DNA of 64,000 nucleotides. Origin: an uncultured Gemmataceae bacterium. Its GTDB lineage: Bacteria > Planctomycetota > Planctomycetia > Gemmatales > Gemmataceae. The translations under genes and the position numbers were made by a program. How positions within the stretch are numbered: position 1 is the stretch's first letter; each line of letters starts with the position of its first letter. Location: NCBI GenBank assembly GCA_937923405.1, contig CALDUY010000020.1:382249-446248 (forward strand). The letters run 5' to 3'. Below are positions 17,548 to 27,000 of this stretch, piece after piece. The notes beneath the pieces were generated by a model. It saw only the letters and a program-made list of their open reading frames with translations, did no database searches and was not told the origin of the DNA.

Positions 17548-19009
17548 GATGAGACTCCTTGGGGATAACGTCTACCTCGGCGACGGGAAGGCGGACCACG
17601 AACTCCGCCCCTCCCTGGGGAAGATTGTCGGCCTCGAGAGTGCCACCATGCCACTCGATGATCCGACGTGAGATCGATAACCCCAAGCCCAATCCCGTCT
17701 CCTTGGTACTGACAAACGGTGTGAAAATGCGCTCGCCGAGCTGAGGTGGCAACCCCGGTCCTGTGTCACGCAGACGCAGCACCACACGATCACGAACTAC
17801 CTCCAGCTTGAGCATCACGCGGCCTCCAGCGGGAACCACATCCAAGGCGTTTAGCAACAGGTTCAGCAGGACTTGACGAATTTGACCGGCATCGGCCAGT
17901 AACATTACACTGTCTCGGGGTAGGTCGGCATGAAGGATGACGTGGCACAACGAGGCTCGCGCACGAACTAGTGCTAAGCTTTCTTCGATCAACTGTTGAG
18001 CACAGACCAGAGATTTTTCCGGCCGCGGTGGTCGAGCGATATTCAGAAACGACTGGATCACGCCTTCCAAGCGGGTAATTTCCTCCTCGACCACGGTCAA
18101 ATCTCGCCCCGTCAAACCACTTTGGCTTGGTGAGGAGTTGGCCGCCTGAACCAAAATTTTAATCGCGGTCAGAGGGTTTCGTAACTCATGTGCAATGCCA
18201 GCGGCCATCTGACCAACGGCGGCGAGTTGCTCGGCGCGTAACGCTTCGCGCTGGGATTTTCTCAAGCGTTCGACCGCGGCCGCCACGCGATCGGCAATCA
18301 GCCGCAACGCGTCTTCCAAATCGTGCAGATCCCACGGAGCAGCAAAAGTGATCGGGCCGACCACTTCGCCCAGCTGCCCGGCAGCGGCCTGGAGCGGCAC
18401 ACTCAGTTGCACCATCGAACGGCGAAAGCCCCAGGCAATGCCGGCCCCGGCGACGAGACCGGCCATCGACCCACACACGCCCAGCAATAGCAGTCCAACG
18501 CTCAACCGTTCGGCCTGATCTGTGTTACGGGAGATGTTTCGCTCTAGTTCTCGTTCGTTGAACGCCAAGTAGGCATGGGCCGGCTGAAGCACTTCATTTT
18601 CGAGCAGTTCGTCGGTCAATATTTTCAGCTCTGCTTCGGGACCGAGTTTAGCGAAAAAGGTGTTCAACCCCCGTCTGATCTGCTGCATCAACTCTTGCTC
18701 ATACTCGGTGGTCGACCATTCGACTCCCTCGTCGATCCAGCCGTCGATCTCCGGGCGAAGACGTTGCACTACTTCCAGATCATTTTGATTACCGCTGACG
18801 AGATAGCGATAGATTTGCAATTGCACTTCGCGAACCTGTAGCTCGATCTGTTCGGCCGCCCGCATACTGGAGACGTTCAGCTCCAGCGTGTGGGAGATGT
18901 CGCGATGCATGCGATGGACACGCCAAGCCGCTCCGACACCGGCTCCCAAGAGCAGCAGGCTCAGCACAGTCGAGGGCACCAACAAGCGTAGGATTAGCCG
19001 TGTGGTCAT
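17522..19009 (-). CDS. Membrane sensor histidine kinase
   Basis: A 495-residue membrane sensor kinase. It has an N-terminal membrane helix (residues 5-30), a helical periplasmic sensing region (about 32-165), a second membrane helix (about 170-195), and a HAMP-like linker. The DHp helix has the phospho-acceptor His near residue 273 (GIAHELRNPLTAIK). The ATPase has an N-box (LLNLLLNALDVVP), DTGPGLPP and TGLGLGLSISRRI. It should autophosphorylate and pass phosphate to the overlapping NtrC-type regulator. Start: ATG at 19009 with GGGAGGAA upstream; the in-frame extension to 19084 has no membrane character. A long hairpin lies just upstream. The signal sensed is not evident. Confidence 0.95.
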   Translation of the reverse strand: MTTRLILRLLVPSTVLSLLLLGAGVGAAWRVHRMHRDISHTLELNVSSMRAAEQIELQVREVQLQIYRYLVSGNQNDLEVVQRLRPEIDGWIDEGVEWSTTEYEQELMQQIRRGLNTFFAKLGPEAELKILTDELLENEVLQPAHAYLAFNERELERNISRNTDQAERLSVGLLLLGVCGSMAGLVAGAGIAWGFRRSMVQLSVPLQAAAGQLGEVVGPITFAAPWDLHDLEDALRLIADRVAAAVERLRKSQREALRAEQLAAVGQMAAGIAHELRNPLTAIKILVQAANSSPSQSGLTGRDLTVVEEEITRLEGVIQSFLNIARPPRPEKSLVCAQQLIEESLALVRARASLCHVILHADLPRDSVMLLADAGQIRQVLLNLLLNALDVVPAGGRVMLKLEVVRDRVVLRLRDTGPGLPPQLGERIFTPFVSTKETGLGLGLSISRRIIEWHGGTLEADNLPQGGAEFVVRLPVAEVDVIPKESHHGEAARCR

Positions 19010-19052
19010 GAGCGAAGTTCCTCCCAAGGCGTGACCGGTGCCATCAAGAACG

Positions 19053-19084
19053 ATGCGAAGCGACCTGTCAAGGCCGCTTCGCAT
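19053..19084 (-). terminator. Hairpin between hypothetical gene and histidine kinase
   Basis: ATGCGAAGCG (19053-19062) and CGCTTCGCAT (19075-19084) form a perfect 10-bp stem with a 12-base loop. On the minus strand it lies after the stop of the 147-residue gene and before the kinase start. It is followed by CGTTCTTG, so it may be a weak terminator or attenuator for the leftward transcript. Confidence 0.5.
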
Positions 19085-19117
19085 ATTGGAGAAAATCGCT
19101 CTAGAATATAGTAGATA

Positions 19118-19561
19118 TTAAGCCCACGCTTGTCGCACTTTTTCCGACAACGCCAAGACCGTTCGATTGGTTTGTTCGATCTCGCGTTCCAATGCCTCGA
19201 TCTCACGCACCGTGTCCCAACTGAAGCGCCGCTCTAACTTGGCACGGAGTTGATCCAGTTCATTGTAAAGCATCTGGCAGTAGTCAAACCCCTGCGACAG
19301 TTTCCAGGCCTCGGGGCTGTATACCGCCTTAAGATCCCAACTGCCGTCGGTCGTGCGTTTCTCAACCGTGACATAATCGACGACGTAGTTGATTGGTAAA
19401 CCCGTCGTCTTTCGGGATACTCCCTCGGTGGTCAGCCAATAGCGGGTGTCGTCCGTTTCCAGCTTGAGTTCCAGTTTGCCCCAGGATTCAGACACTTGAT
19501 GAATCGTCGGCATCTTTCGCAACACCAACAGATCCGGACGAATGCGGCATCGCGTTCCCAT
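19118..19561 (-). CDS. Hypothetical protein with C-terminal coiled coil
   Basis: A 147-residue cytoplasmic-looking protein with no family I recognise. Residues about 25-90 look beta-rich (WGKLELKLETDDTRYWLTTEG, VVDYVTVEKR). Residues 105-147 form an amphipathic coiled coil (LDQLRAKLERRFSWDTVREIEALEREIEQ). No signal peptide or membrane segment is seen. The start is ambiguous: ATG at 19561 (MGTRC) has a weak upstream site; an internal ATG at 19513 (MPTIHQ) is possible and would remove 16 residues. It lies upstream of the kinase/regulator pair on the same strand, with a hairpin between. Any functional link to that pair is a guess. Confidence 0.6.
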   Translation of the reverse strand: MGTRCRIRPDLLVLRKMPTIHQVSESWGKLELKLETDDTRYWLTTEGVSRKTTGLPINYVVDYVTVEKRTTDGSWDLKAVYSPEAWKLSQGFDYCQMLYNELDQLRAKLERRFSWDTVREIEALEREIEQTNRTVLALSEKVRQAWA

Positions 19562-19877
19562 GACTCTCAACCGCCTTATCTAGCTCAATTCGCGCATTAC
19601 AACGTCGTAGACGCGCTTCTCACAGCAACAGCTTACCGCACCTTTCGTGCCAGCAGCCGAAGCCGATTCTTATTAGTCGGTTTTGTCGCGATAACCGTTT
19701 TCCTTTCAACAACTTGCGGTAGAAGGAGAATTCCGCCTCGTCGGTGCAATTCCACGAGTCGACGCGTCCCGTGTAAAGTGAGGTTAACACCAACGTCTAC
19801 TGATGCTTGCGCGCGAAATAGGTCACGCCCACGGCAAGGAGTTGCCGATATTCGTGCAGTAACCCGGAGAGGAATCT

Positions 19878-20333
19878 ATGCCCAGAAATGAGGGGCGGTT
19901 TATGGAAGGGCTTCGCTTGATCCCCGCATCGGGCCAGTCCACACTAACCCCGTGTAGCCGCTGTGAGTCGACAGGGTGTCCGTGGGATCGGATCGGGGAT
20001 CAGACAATCTGCCCTGACTGCGAGGAACAGCTGGCCCTCGGCGAAGGCCAGCCGTTGATCGATCGGCTCGCTCCCCATCATTGCTTGGTCTGCCAACGTC
20101 AGGGAACCGTTCGCTATCTCACCTATCCGCTGCACGGGCGCGATCCGCTGGCAATCGATCTGTGTACCGGCCACTTCCACGACTTCCTTGGACGTCGCCT
20201 CGATCGTTACGCTTATCGGATCATCAGTCGCGCTCTACACGGCCTCGGACTCAGCCCTAAGCAGATCTTTTTACTCCATGAAGCGTTCTACGATGAACGC
20301 GGCCATCCGTTGCAACCCGTGCCGGAGCCGTGA
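19878..20333 (+). CDS. Small zinc-binding protein of unknown function
   Basis: A 151-residue protein whose N-terminal half holds likely zinc ligands: CSRCESTGC near residues 27-35, CPDC near 48-51, and a further CLVC pair near 74-77. The C-terminal half is mostly helical and ends in a Pro/Glu tail. No membrane segment is seen. The ATG at 19878 has GGAGAGGAA upstream, so the start is well supported. It converges on the giant cytochrome gene with one base between the stop codons. It is of a type seen as conserved hypothetical zinc-ribbon proteins in planctomycetes; I cannot name a function. Confidence 0.7.
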   Translation: MPRNEGRFMEGLRLIPASGQSTLTPCSRCESTGCPWDRIGDQTICPDCEEQLALGEGQPLIDRLAPHHCLVCQRQGTVRYLTYPLHGRDPLAIDLCTGHFHDFLGRRLDRYAYRIISRALHGLGLSPKQIFLLHEAFYDERGHPLQPVPEP

Positions 20334-20334
20334 G

Positions 20335-23300
20335 TCATTTGCCGACGAGTTTCAACTCCTGATCCGAGAGGATCGTGAAGTAGAATCCGTGTGGATTGTT
20401 GCCGTTGTTGATCTTCAGTAGGATGCGGTTGACTCCTTTGGCCAGGCTTACCTCAACGCGGTCCTGATCCGGAGCCGCGGCACGGGTTGCCCGCGAGACG
20501 TAGACCTCTTTGCCGTTGACCCAAAGTTTGGCTCCATCATCCGTGCCGATCCGAATGGTCGCCTCCTGGGCGATGGGGGATTCGATCTCGCGATACAGAT
20601 AGGACACGCTGTCGGCGGCCTCGTTACCATGGAAGGCGGCGAGATCGACGTAGCCGTCGGCCCCCGGCTTGACAGTCCGCCAGCGCACCTTGCTGCTTTT
20701 GCCGTCGTAGACAGCTTCGCGATCGATTGATTTCTCCGGTGGAAAGACGCGCTCCAGTCCGCTCATGCCCGAACCATTGGGAAATGGTCCGACGATGGCC
20801 CAGTAATCCACCGCCAGCGCCGGCGTCTGCAACGTCAGTAGGTACTCGACCAGATCAAGCAAATCTTGCTCGCGCAACAAGGCCACAGTATCTTCCGGCA
20901 TGATCGATTTGAGACTTTTTTCACGCGATTCAATCTCCTTTTTGCTGATGCGTGTGTCGCGTCCCTCGGCATCACGGAGAACGACCGCCTCGGGCGTTTC
21001 CTCAACGAGCAACCCCTGCACCGTAACCCCCTTGTCGGTCTGAATGATCCACTGGACATACTGATCAGCGATCGCTTTGGAGGGATAGAGAATCGACTCC
21101 AGCAGATTTTCGCGGCTGGCCTTTTTGCCGATCATCGACAAATCTGGGCCGATCTGTCCTCCGACCCCGTGAACGATGTGACATTTCAGACATTGCAGAT
21201 TATCTTTAACGCTTTTGGCCAGAAGTGCCTTGCCACGCTCCGCGTTACCCCGTTGGGCGGCGAGGACCGAGATCGCCGGCAGTTTTTTGGGATCGAGGTT
21301 GCCCGGCGCGGGGAAGAGCTTTTGAGCCTGTTTGCGGATCTCCTCGAACGGGCTATTGCGAAGAACCCGTCCCGCCAGCGGAATCGACTCGGTGGGTAGG
21401 GTCTTGTTTTGTTGAGCGTCGAGCAACCAGCTTGAGCCGGACATGCTGGCCGTCAGCCCCAACACCGCCGCATCCCGCAATTCCGCTTGCTTCGCCTCTA
21501 GCACAAGCTGTTGCAAGCGGTGGATCACTTGTTTCTCTTCCGGCGTATTCATCCGAGAGCGGGCCACCTCTCCCAAGGCTCGGGCCACCTCAGGCTGATC
21601 CGCAACCGTGCCGTTGGACAGCAAATCGAGCAAGCCACTGGTCGCAGAAGGGCTGGCGAGTTTACCCAGCGTGGCAATGGCGGCCTGTCTTACTGTGGCT
21701 GGTTCGCTCGGTCGGCGTGCGAATTCCAGCACTCGCGCTGTCTGGTCGTCTCGCCCCGCCAGGGCGGTCAACTCCAGTCCCACGATGCGGGTCTCCGCTT
21801 GTTTTAGGAGTTTCTCGATCGCTTGTGTCAATTTCTCATACTGTTTCAGCTTTTGCCACTTGTTGGGTAGCAAGGTCTTGAGCTGCTCGATGGCTCGATC
21901 GCGCAGTGCAGTGGGAATCTCTTCGCCGAGTACGGCTAAGATCGTCTCACCGGCTGATAAGTCGCCGCCACTAGCCAGAATGTCGACAATTTTTATCCGT
22001 TGTTCGACACTCAACGAGGAATCTAAGAGCCGTTTGCCCAAGACCGGCATCATTCGTGGCGGTCGCAGTTCCCAAACGAGTCCGGCAACCTGATCGTTCC
22101 ACTGGGGAAACTGTTTCTCGAAATCAGCCAGCAGAATCTCGCGACGCTTCTCGTCTTGGTGTCCAACCGCAATGCCGACCGCCGCGAGAAAATGACGATC
22201 CTTCCCATCGTAGCCCTTCATCAGTTGGTACAGAGCGGCTTTGCAGTCTTGAGGCGGCTGATCGCGCAGTGACAGCAGAGCCTCTCGCAGCACGCCAGGT
22301 GGAGCGTTCGCCTGTTCGCGCATAGAAGCGTAGAATTTGTACACATCGCGGGGGCGAACCAACTGGAAGTCGCGCACCATGCGAATGGCCTGTTCGATGA
22401 AGCGTGGATCTGACCAGTCGTAAGGCAGCGTCCCCAAAGCCAGCGAGCGCTGAGCGCGATCCACTCGCCGAGCTATCTGCCAAAGGGTGCGGGCACGCTG
22501 AATCGGATCATCGCGTTTCACTGCCACCGGGTCCAGCAGAGCCACCACTTGATCGATGGTCTTCGTGTCGAGCTTGTCCATTGCCATCCAACGCACGGAC
22601 TGAGCTGGCGAGTTCAGCGCGTTGAGGATGCCCTGGTCCGTCGAAACATCGACCCCAGGCACGCTGTACTTGTGGCCCTTTGGAGCTAGACGGTAGATGC
22701 GTCCCATCTTCACGTCGCCCATGCCGTGGCCGCCCACGCCGGGATCATACCAGTCGCTCACAAAGACGCTGCCATCAGGCGCGACGCACACATCAGACGG
22801 ACGAAACCAATTGTCGGTAGAGGTGACAATGTCCTCGCGTTCGACGGCGTAGGTCGCGCCCTTAGGCGTGAGGTGATAAGCGCGAACGTGACGCGGGCCA
22901 GCGTCGGTGTGCAGCGGCTGCCCCCAGTACTTCTTCGGCAACAGCTTGCCTTCATAGACGCACATGCCTGTTGGAGATCCGAAATAGGTGCGAAGGATCT
23001 TCGGCACCACGCCAGGTTTTTCCTCATGCCAGTGCGACTCGCCTCGACCACGCGGATGATAGCCGTAGTTGCCGCCAGGGAAGACGTGGCAAATGCGCGT
23101 CTGCTGATTCCCGTCATCGTCGTTGTCACTGACAAAGAGATTGCCGAAACTATCGATGCACGGTTCGTATTGATTGCGGAAGTTATGGGCCAGCAGCTCC
23201 AGGTTCTTGCCATCCATGTCACAGCGCCAGATGGTGCCAGCTCGACAGTCAGTACTGTTGGAGGTCCATTTTCTCCCTTTTCCATCGCTGGATTGCAAAC

Positions 23301-23871
23301 CATCGACGCCAGAATCGCCCACGGAGAAGTACAGCTTGCGATCTGGCCCGATCAGGATACCGTGTACGCCGTGGTCGTGATCGATCCCGCGAAAACCACT
23401 CAGCAGTTTCTTCGGCGGTCCGTCAGCCTTGCCGTCGCCGTCTTTATCCTCAAAAACCAAGATGTCGGGAGACTGACAGACGTAGACTTTATAGCCAGGA
23501 CCGACCGCGTCCTTGGCAACGGCGATGCCCAGCGGAGCAAGCAGCGAAGGATGCTGATAAAACGTTGTCGCCTTGTCCGCCATCCCGTTACCAGTCGTGT
23601 CTTCGAGAATGACAATGCGATCGCCTTGGGGCCGGGTCAACTTTGGTCGACGGTGCAGCGTGTTGCGATAATTGACCGACTCGCACACCCAGACGCGGCC
23701 CTTGTGGTCGATGTCAATGCAGGTGGGATTAACGAAGAGCGGCTCCGACGCCCAGAGCTTGAATTCCAACCCTGGCGAAACGGTAAAGGTGCCAGCAGCC
23801 TTCTCAGGCGGCAGTTGAGCCAGTGCTGTCGAGGCTACGAGCAGTAGAGCTAGACACGCAGAACGAGGCAT
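20335..23871 (-). CDS. Secreted PVC-type beta-propeller / HEAT / cytochrome c protein
   Basis: An 1178-residue exported protein typical of the planctomycete 'membrane-bound dehydrogenase' family. Order: signal peptide (1-20, LALLLVASTALAQ); sugar-dehydrogenase-like beta-propeller (about 30-430, with GRVWVCESVNYR and GIDHDHGVHGIL); HEAT repeats (about 440-850); a class I cytochrome c domain with one CxxCH heme site (CLKCHIVHG, about residue 892) and its distal methionine region; and a C-terminal domain of about 140 residues with GTDDGAKLWVNGKEV that looks like a carbohydrate-binding jelly roll. It probably oxidises a sugar or polyol and passes electrons to the heme. ATG at 23871 was chosen for the signal peptide; ATG at 23904 is an alternative. 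Confidence 0.9.
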   Translation of the reverse strand: MPRSACLALLLVASTALAQLPPEKAAGTFTVSPGLEFKLWASEPLFVNPTCIDIDHKGRVWVCESVNYRNTLHRRPKLTRPQGDRIVILEDTTGNGMADKATTFYQHPSLLAPLGIAVAKDAVGPGYKVYVCQSPDILVFEDKDGDGKADGPPKKLLSGFRGIDHDHGVHGILIGPDRKLYFSVGDSGVDGLQSSDGKGRKWTSNSTDCRAGTIWRCDMDGKNLELLAHNFRNQYEPCIDSFGNLFVSDNDDDGNQQTRICHVFPGGNYGYHPRGRGESHWHEEKPGVVPKILRTYFGSPTGMCVYEGKLLPKKYWGQPLHTDAGPRHVRAYHLTPKGATYAVEREDIVTSTDNWFRPSDVCVAPDGSVFVSDWYDPGVGGHGMGDVKMGRIYRLAPKGHKYSVPGVDVSTDQGILNALNSPAQSVRWMAMDKLDTKTIDQVVALLDPVAVKRDDPIQRARTLWQIARRVDRAQRSLALGTLPYDWSDPRFIEQAIRMVRDFQLVRPRDVYKFYASMREQANAPPGVLREALLSLRDQPPQDCKAALYQLMKGYDGKDRHFLAAVGIAVGHQDEKRREILLADFEKQFPQWNDQVAGLVWELRPPRMMPVLGKRLLDSSLSVEQRIKIVDILASGGDLSAGETILAVLGEEIPTALRDRAIEQLKTLLPNKWQKLKQYEKLTQAIEKLLKQAETRIVGLELTALAGRDDQTARVLEFARRPSEPATVRQAAIATLGKLASPSATSGLLDLLSNGTVADQPEVARALGEVARSRMNTPEEKQVIHRLQQLVLEAKQAELRDAAVLGLTASMSGSSWLLDAQQNKTLPTESIPLAGRVLRNSPFEEIRKQAQKLFPAPGNLDPKKLPAISVLAAQRGNAERGKALLAKSVKDNLQCLKCHIVHGVGGQIGPDLSMIGKKASRENLLESILYPSKAIADQYVQWIIQTDKGVTVQGLLVEETPEAVVLRDAEGRDTRISKKEIESREKSLKSIMPEDTVALLREQDLLDLVEYLLTLQTPALAVDYWAIVGPFPNGSGMSGLERVFPPEKSIDREAVYDGKSSKVRWRTVKPGADGYVDLAAFHGNEAADSVSYLYREIESPIAQEATIRIGTDDGAKLWVNGKEVYVSRATRAAAPDQDRVEVSLAKGVNRILLKINNGNNPHGFYFTILSDQELKLVGK

Positions 23872-24001
23872 GATGACGACACTCCGCAGAAGCGACAACC
23901 ACATTCGTAGAGGTATCAGTATAGTCGATGTAAACGAAGGAGTGGGGTCAGATAATGAGAAATTATGCAGGGATCAATAAAGCGAGAATTAGAACGGCAG
24001 A

Positions 24002-24049
24002 AAGCCAGGAAACGATTATATCGATCTGAAATAACTCTTTTCCTGGCTT
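24002..24049 (-). terminator. Long-stem hairpin downstream of the CsgG-like lipoprotein gene
   Basis: AAGCCAGGAAA (24002-24012) and TTTCCTGGCTT (24039-24049) form a perfect 11-bp stem with a 26-base loop. It follows the stop of the leftward lipoprotein gene by 25 bases and is a likely terminator; it separates that gene from the cytochrome protein gene downstream. It has no strong T-run, so a processing or stability structure is also possible. Confidence 0.5.
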
Positions 24050-24074
24050 CCTTCGTTCCTTTTATAAAGTCACC

Positions 24075-27000
24075 TCATCGTTTCTTCGGCAGAGCAGCGG
24101 TTGCTTCTTTTTTGCCCTTGATGGCGGCGGCGTCGCCGGGCTTCACCTTCAGAGCCTCGTCGTAGGCGCGGACGGCCTCATCGAACTTCTTCTGCTTCAA
24201 GAAGGCTTCACCGCGAGTCATGGCTCCGAGATACTGAGCGTTCGCCAGCGCTGTCGTCGCCGCTTTATCTCCTGGGATCTTGCGCAGCGCTTCGGTATAG
24301 GAATTAATCGCTCCGCGATAGTCTTTTTTCTTCATGGCCGCCTCGCCTGCACTCATGGCCAACTCGTAGTCCTCCTTGAGTTGCTTAGCCCTAGGGTCTG
24401 GCTTTTTGGGAACGACCGGATCTTGTTTGCCCGGTGGCGGATCCTTTTTAGGCACAACGGGATCTTTCTTGATCAATGGCGGATCCTTTTTGGGCATTAC
24501 AGGATCCTTTTTAGGTGCTACTGAAGGATCTTTCTTGATGGGAGGCGGCGTTGGTTTGGCCGCGTCGATGGCAGCGCGTTTGCCTTTGATCGCTTCAGCA
24601 TCGCCAGGCTTGGCCTTGAGAGCGTCATCGAACGCTTTCTCGGCCTCAGCGAATTGTTTCTTGGCCATCGCTTGTGCGGCACGCTGCATCGCTGCCTTAT
24701 ACACTACATCCGGAGTCGGGGTGGGCGGCTTGGCTGTGGCGTCGGCCAACAGTTTCTTCGCCGTCGCGTTGTCCGGGTCCAGACGCAGCACCTCTCGAGC
24801 CGCTTTCTCCGCTTCGATCGGCTGGTTCTTGGCCAGAGCTTGCTCAGCGGTGGTCAGCTGGCGACGAATGGCGTCCTGTCGGGCCTTCATCGCTTCGGCC
24901 CGTTTTCGCGCAGCCAGCTCGGCCTCCCGCTCTCGTTCGACAGCGGTGACACCTGCTACAGCCTCGACATTGCCCGGATCGAGTTGTAACGCCTGGCGAT
25001 AAGTAGCGAGGGCTTTGTCGAACTCCTTGGCGTCGCGCTGCTTCTTAGCCGTGACGAGCAGTTCCTTGAGCCGCGTTTCGCGCTGAGCCATTGCTTCCTT
25101 GGCGGCTTTCTCCTCAGCCAAACGCTTCAGCTCGGCGGCTTGCAGTTTCCTCGCCGTCTCCAGTCCCGCACGAGCGGCATCGGTGTTGAACAGTTTGGTT
25201 GCTGCGGTGAACTGCGTCACGGCTTCGTCAAATTTCTTGGCCACGAGTGCATCCTGGGCTTGCTTCATCGCGGCGGTGTACTGTTCGCGATCGCGAGCAA
25301 GTTTCTTGTCGGCCTCCTCGCGTTTGCGGCGAGCCTCCTCGATTTCCTTGCGTTCGGCAGCTGATTTGGCGTTAGCCAGGGCCACCTGTTCGCGTACCTC
25401 ACCGATCAGTTTCGTTACCTCGGGAGTAACTCGGTAAGTGCGGGCCTGCTCGGCGGCGGCGAGGGCCTTGACGTAGTCCTTGTTGGCCATCGCATCGCTG
25501 GCCTGTTTCATCAAGCCGTCGTAGAGGGCTTGTGTGCGAGCCTCTTCTAATTTGCGACGTTCCGCCTCGGCTTTCTCTCGTTGAAGACGTTCCGCCTCGA
25601 TTTTCTTGGCAGCGGCTTCGCGTTGGGCACGCAACGCCTCCTCACGTTTTTTCCGCTCGGCCTCGGTTCGTGCTTCGTTGGCTTTGTGTAACTCGACCTT
25701 GGCGGCGGCGAGTTCCTTGAAGACCTCCTCGCTGGGAACCAGGTTAGCGGCGCTCTGAAACTGCTGCACGGCCTGAGCGTAGTTGCCCTGCTTCATGGCC
25801 TGTTTGGCCTGGGCACGAAGGGCGTTGGCGGCCCGTTGGCGTTGCTGGTGCTGAGCCTTCCTGGCGGCTTCGTCTCGCGCCGCAGCCTCGGCTTCGGCCT
25901 TGGCGCGAGCAGCGGCAGCCTGTTTGGCCAACCGTTCCTGTTGTCGCCGGGCCTCTTCCAGAGCTTTGGCTTGTCGAGCGGCTTCGGCTCTTCGCTCCGC
26001 CTCTAGCTGGGCCTGTCGCGCTCGTCGTTCCGCCTCGATCAGCACCGCTTGCAACGCCGTACTGTTGGGTTTGTCCTTGAGACCGGCTCGGGCGATCTCG
26101 GCGGCTTTGGCTGGATCGCTGTCCAGCAATCCGCGTGCTTGATTCAGCGCTTGTTCGGTGGCGGCTCCACTGGCGGCCAGTGCCTTTTGCTCCTCGGGTT
26201 TGGCCCCAATCTGCCGGGCTAGTTCGCCCATGCGGAGTTTCAGCTCTTGTTGATCCTTGACGTGAATGCGCCCGGTGCCGGTGCGTGTGCCCGTTTCCGG
26301 ATCGACTAAGTGGGTTTCTACGTCGAAGCTAGCTGTCTCGCGGAGACTGCCGAACACAAAATACCGAGCGTTGAGCGCCTGAGCCAAACAGCGGCGCGAG
26401 GCCGGATCGCGCAGCACTTCGCGCATGGTCAGACCAAGTCGCCCCATGTACCAACAGACTTCTCCTCGATCGATGATCTCGAAGCTGCCCCGACAGTAGG
26501 CGGCGAATTGATCGGCGAGAATCTCACTGGCTGCAGGCGGAACAAGCCCAGGCCGACAGTCGCACACCCAGCCGAAGACAGCCACTCGCGGTCGGACGAG
26601 AACCACAGGCGGACGGGGTGGCACCACGACGACCGGCGGCGGCACGACCACAGGCGGCGGCACCACGACGACCGGCGGCGGAGGCGGCGGCGGAATGAAC
26701 GGTCGGCAGGCATCCAGTCGCAGGGCCAACTCGCGACGTGGTCCCCCGATGCTGATGGCCAGCTGGAAGTGGCGCTGGGCCTCGATGAAGTTGCCGCGAC
26801 GGAAACAGTTGTCGCCTAACTCGAGCGATAGCCGCAACAGCCGTTGTCGGCGAACGTCCGTTGCTCCAAGAACCACAGCCAACGGCGGAGGAGGTGGTGG
26901 CGGAGCCACGAAGATGGGTAGTTCGGCAAAGTCCTGGATGACCAGCCCGCCCAAAGCCGGCGGTCGTGGAGTGTAGGTGACGATCGGCGGGGGCGGGGGA

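Noticed and set aside
22726..23847. A 373-codon plus-strand ORF inside the cytochrome protein
   Set aside because: Antisense shadow of a well-supported gene; no signal peptide, motif or ribosome site.
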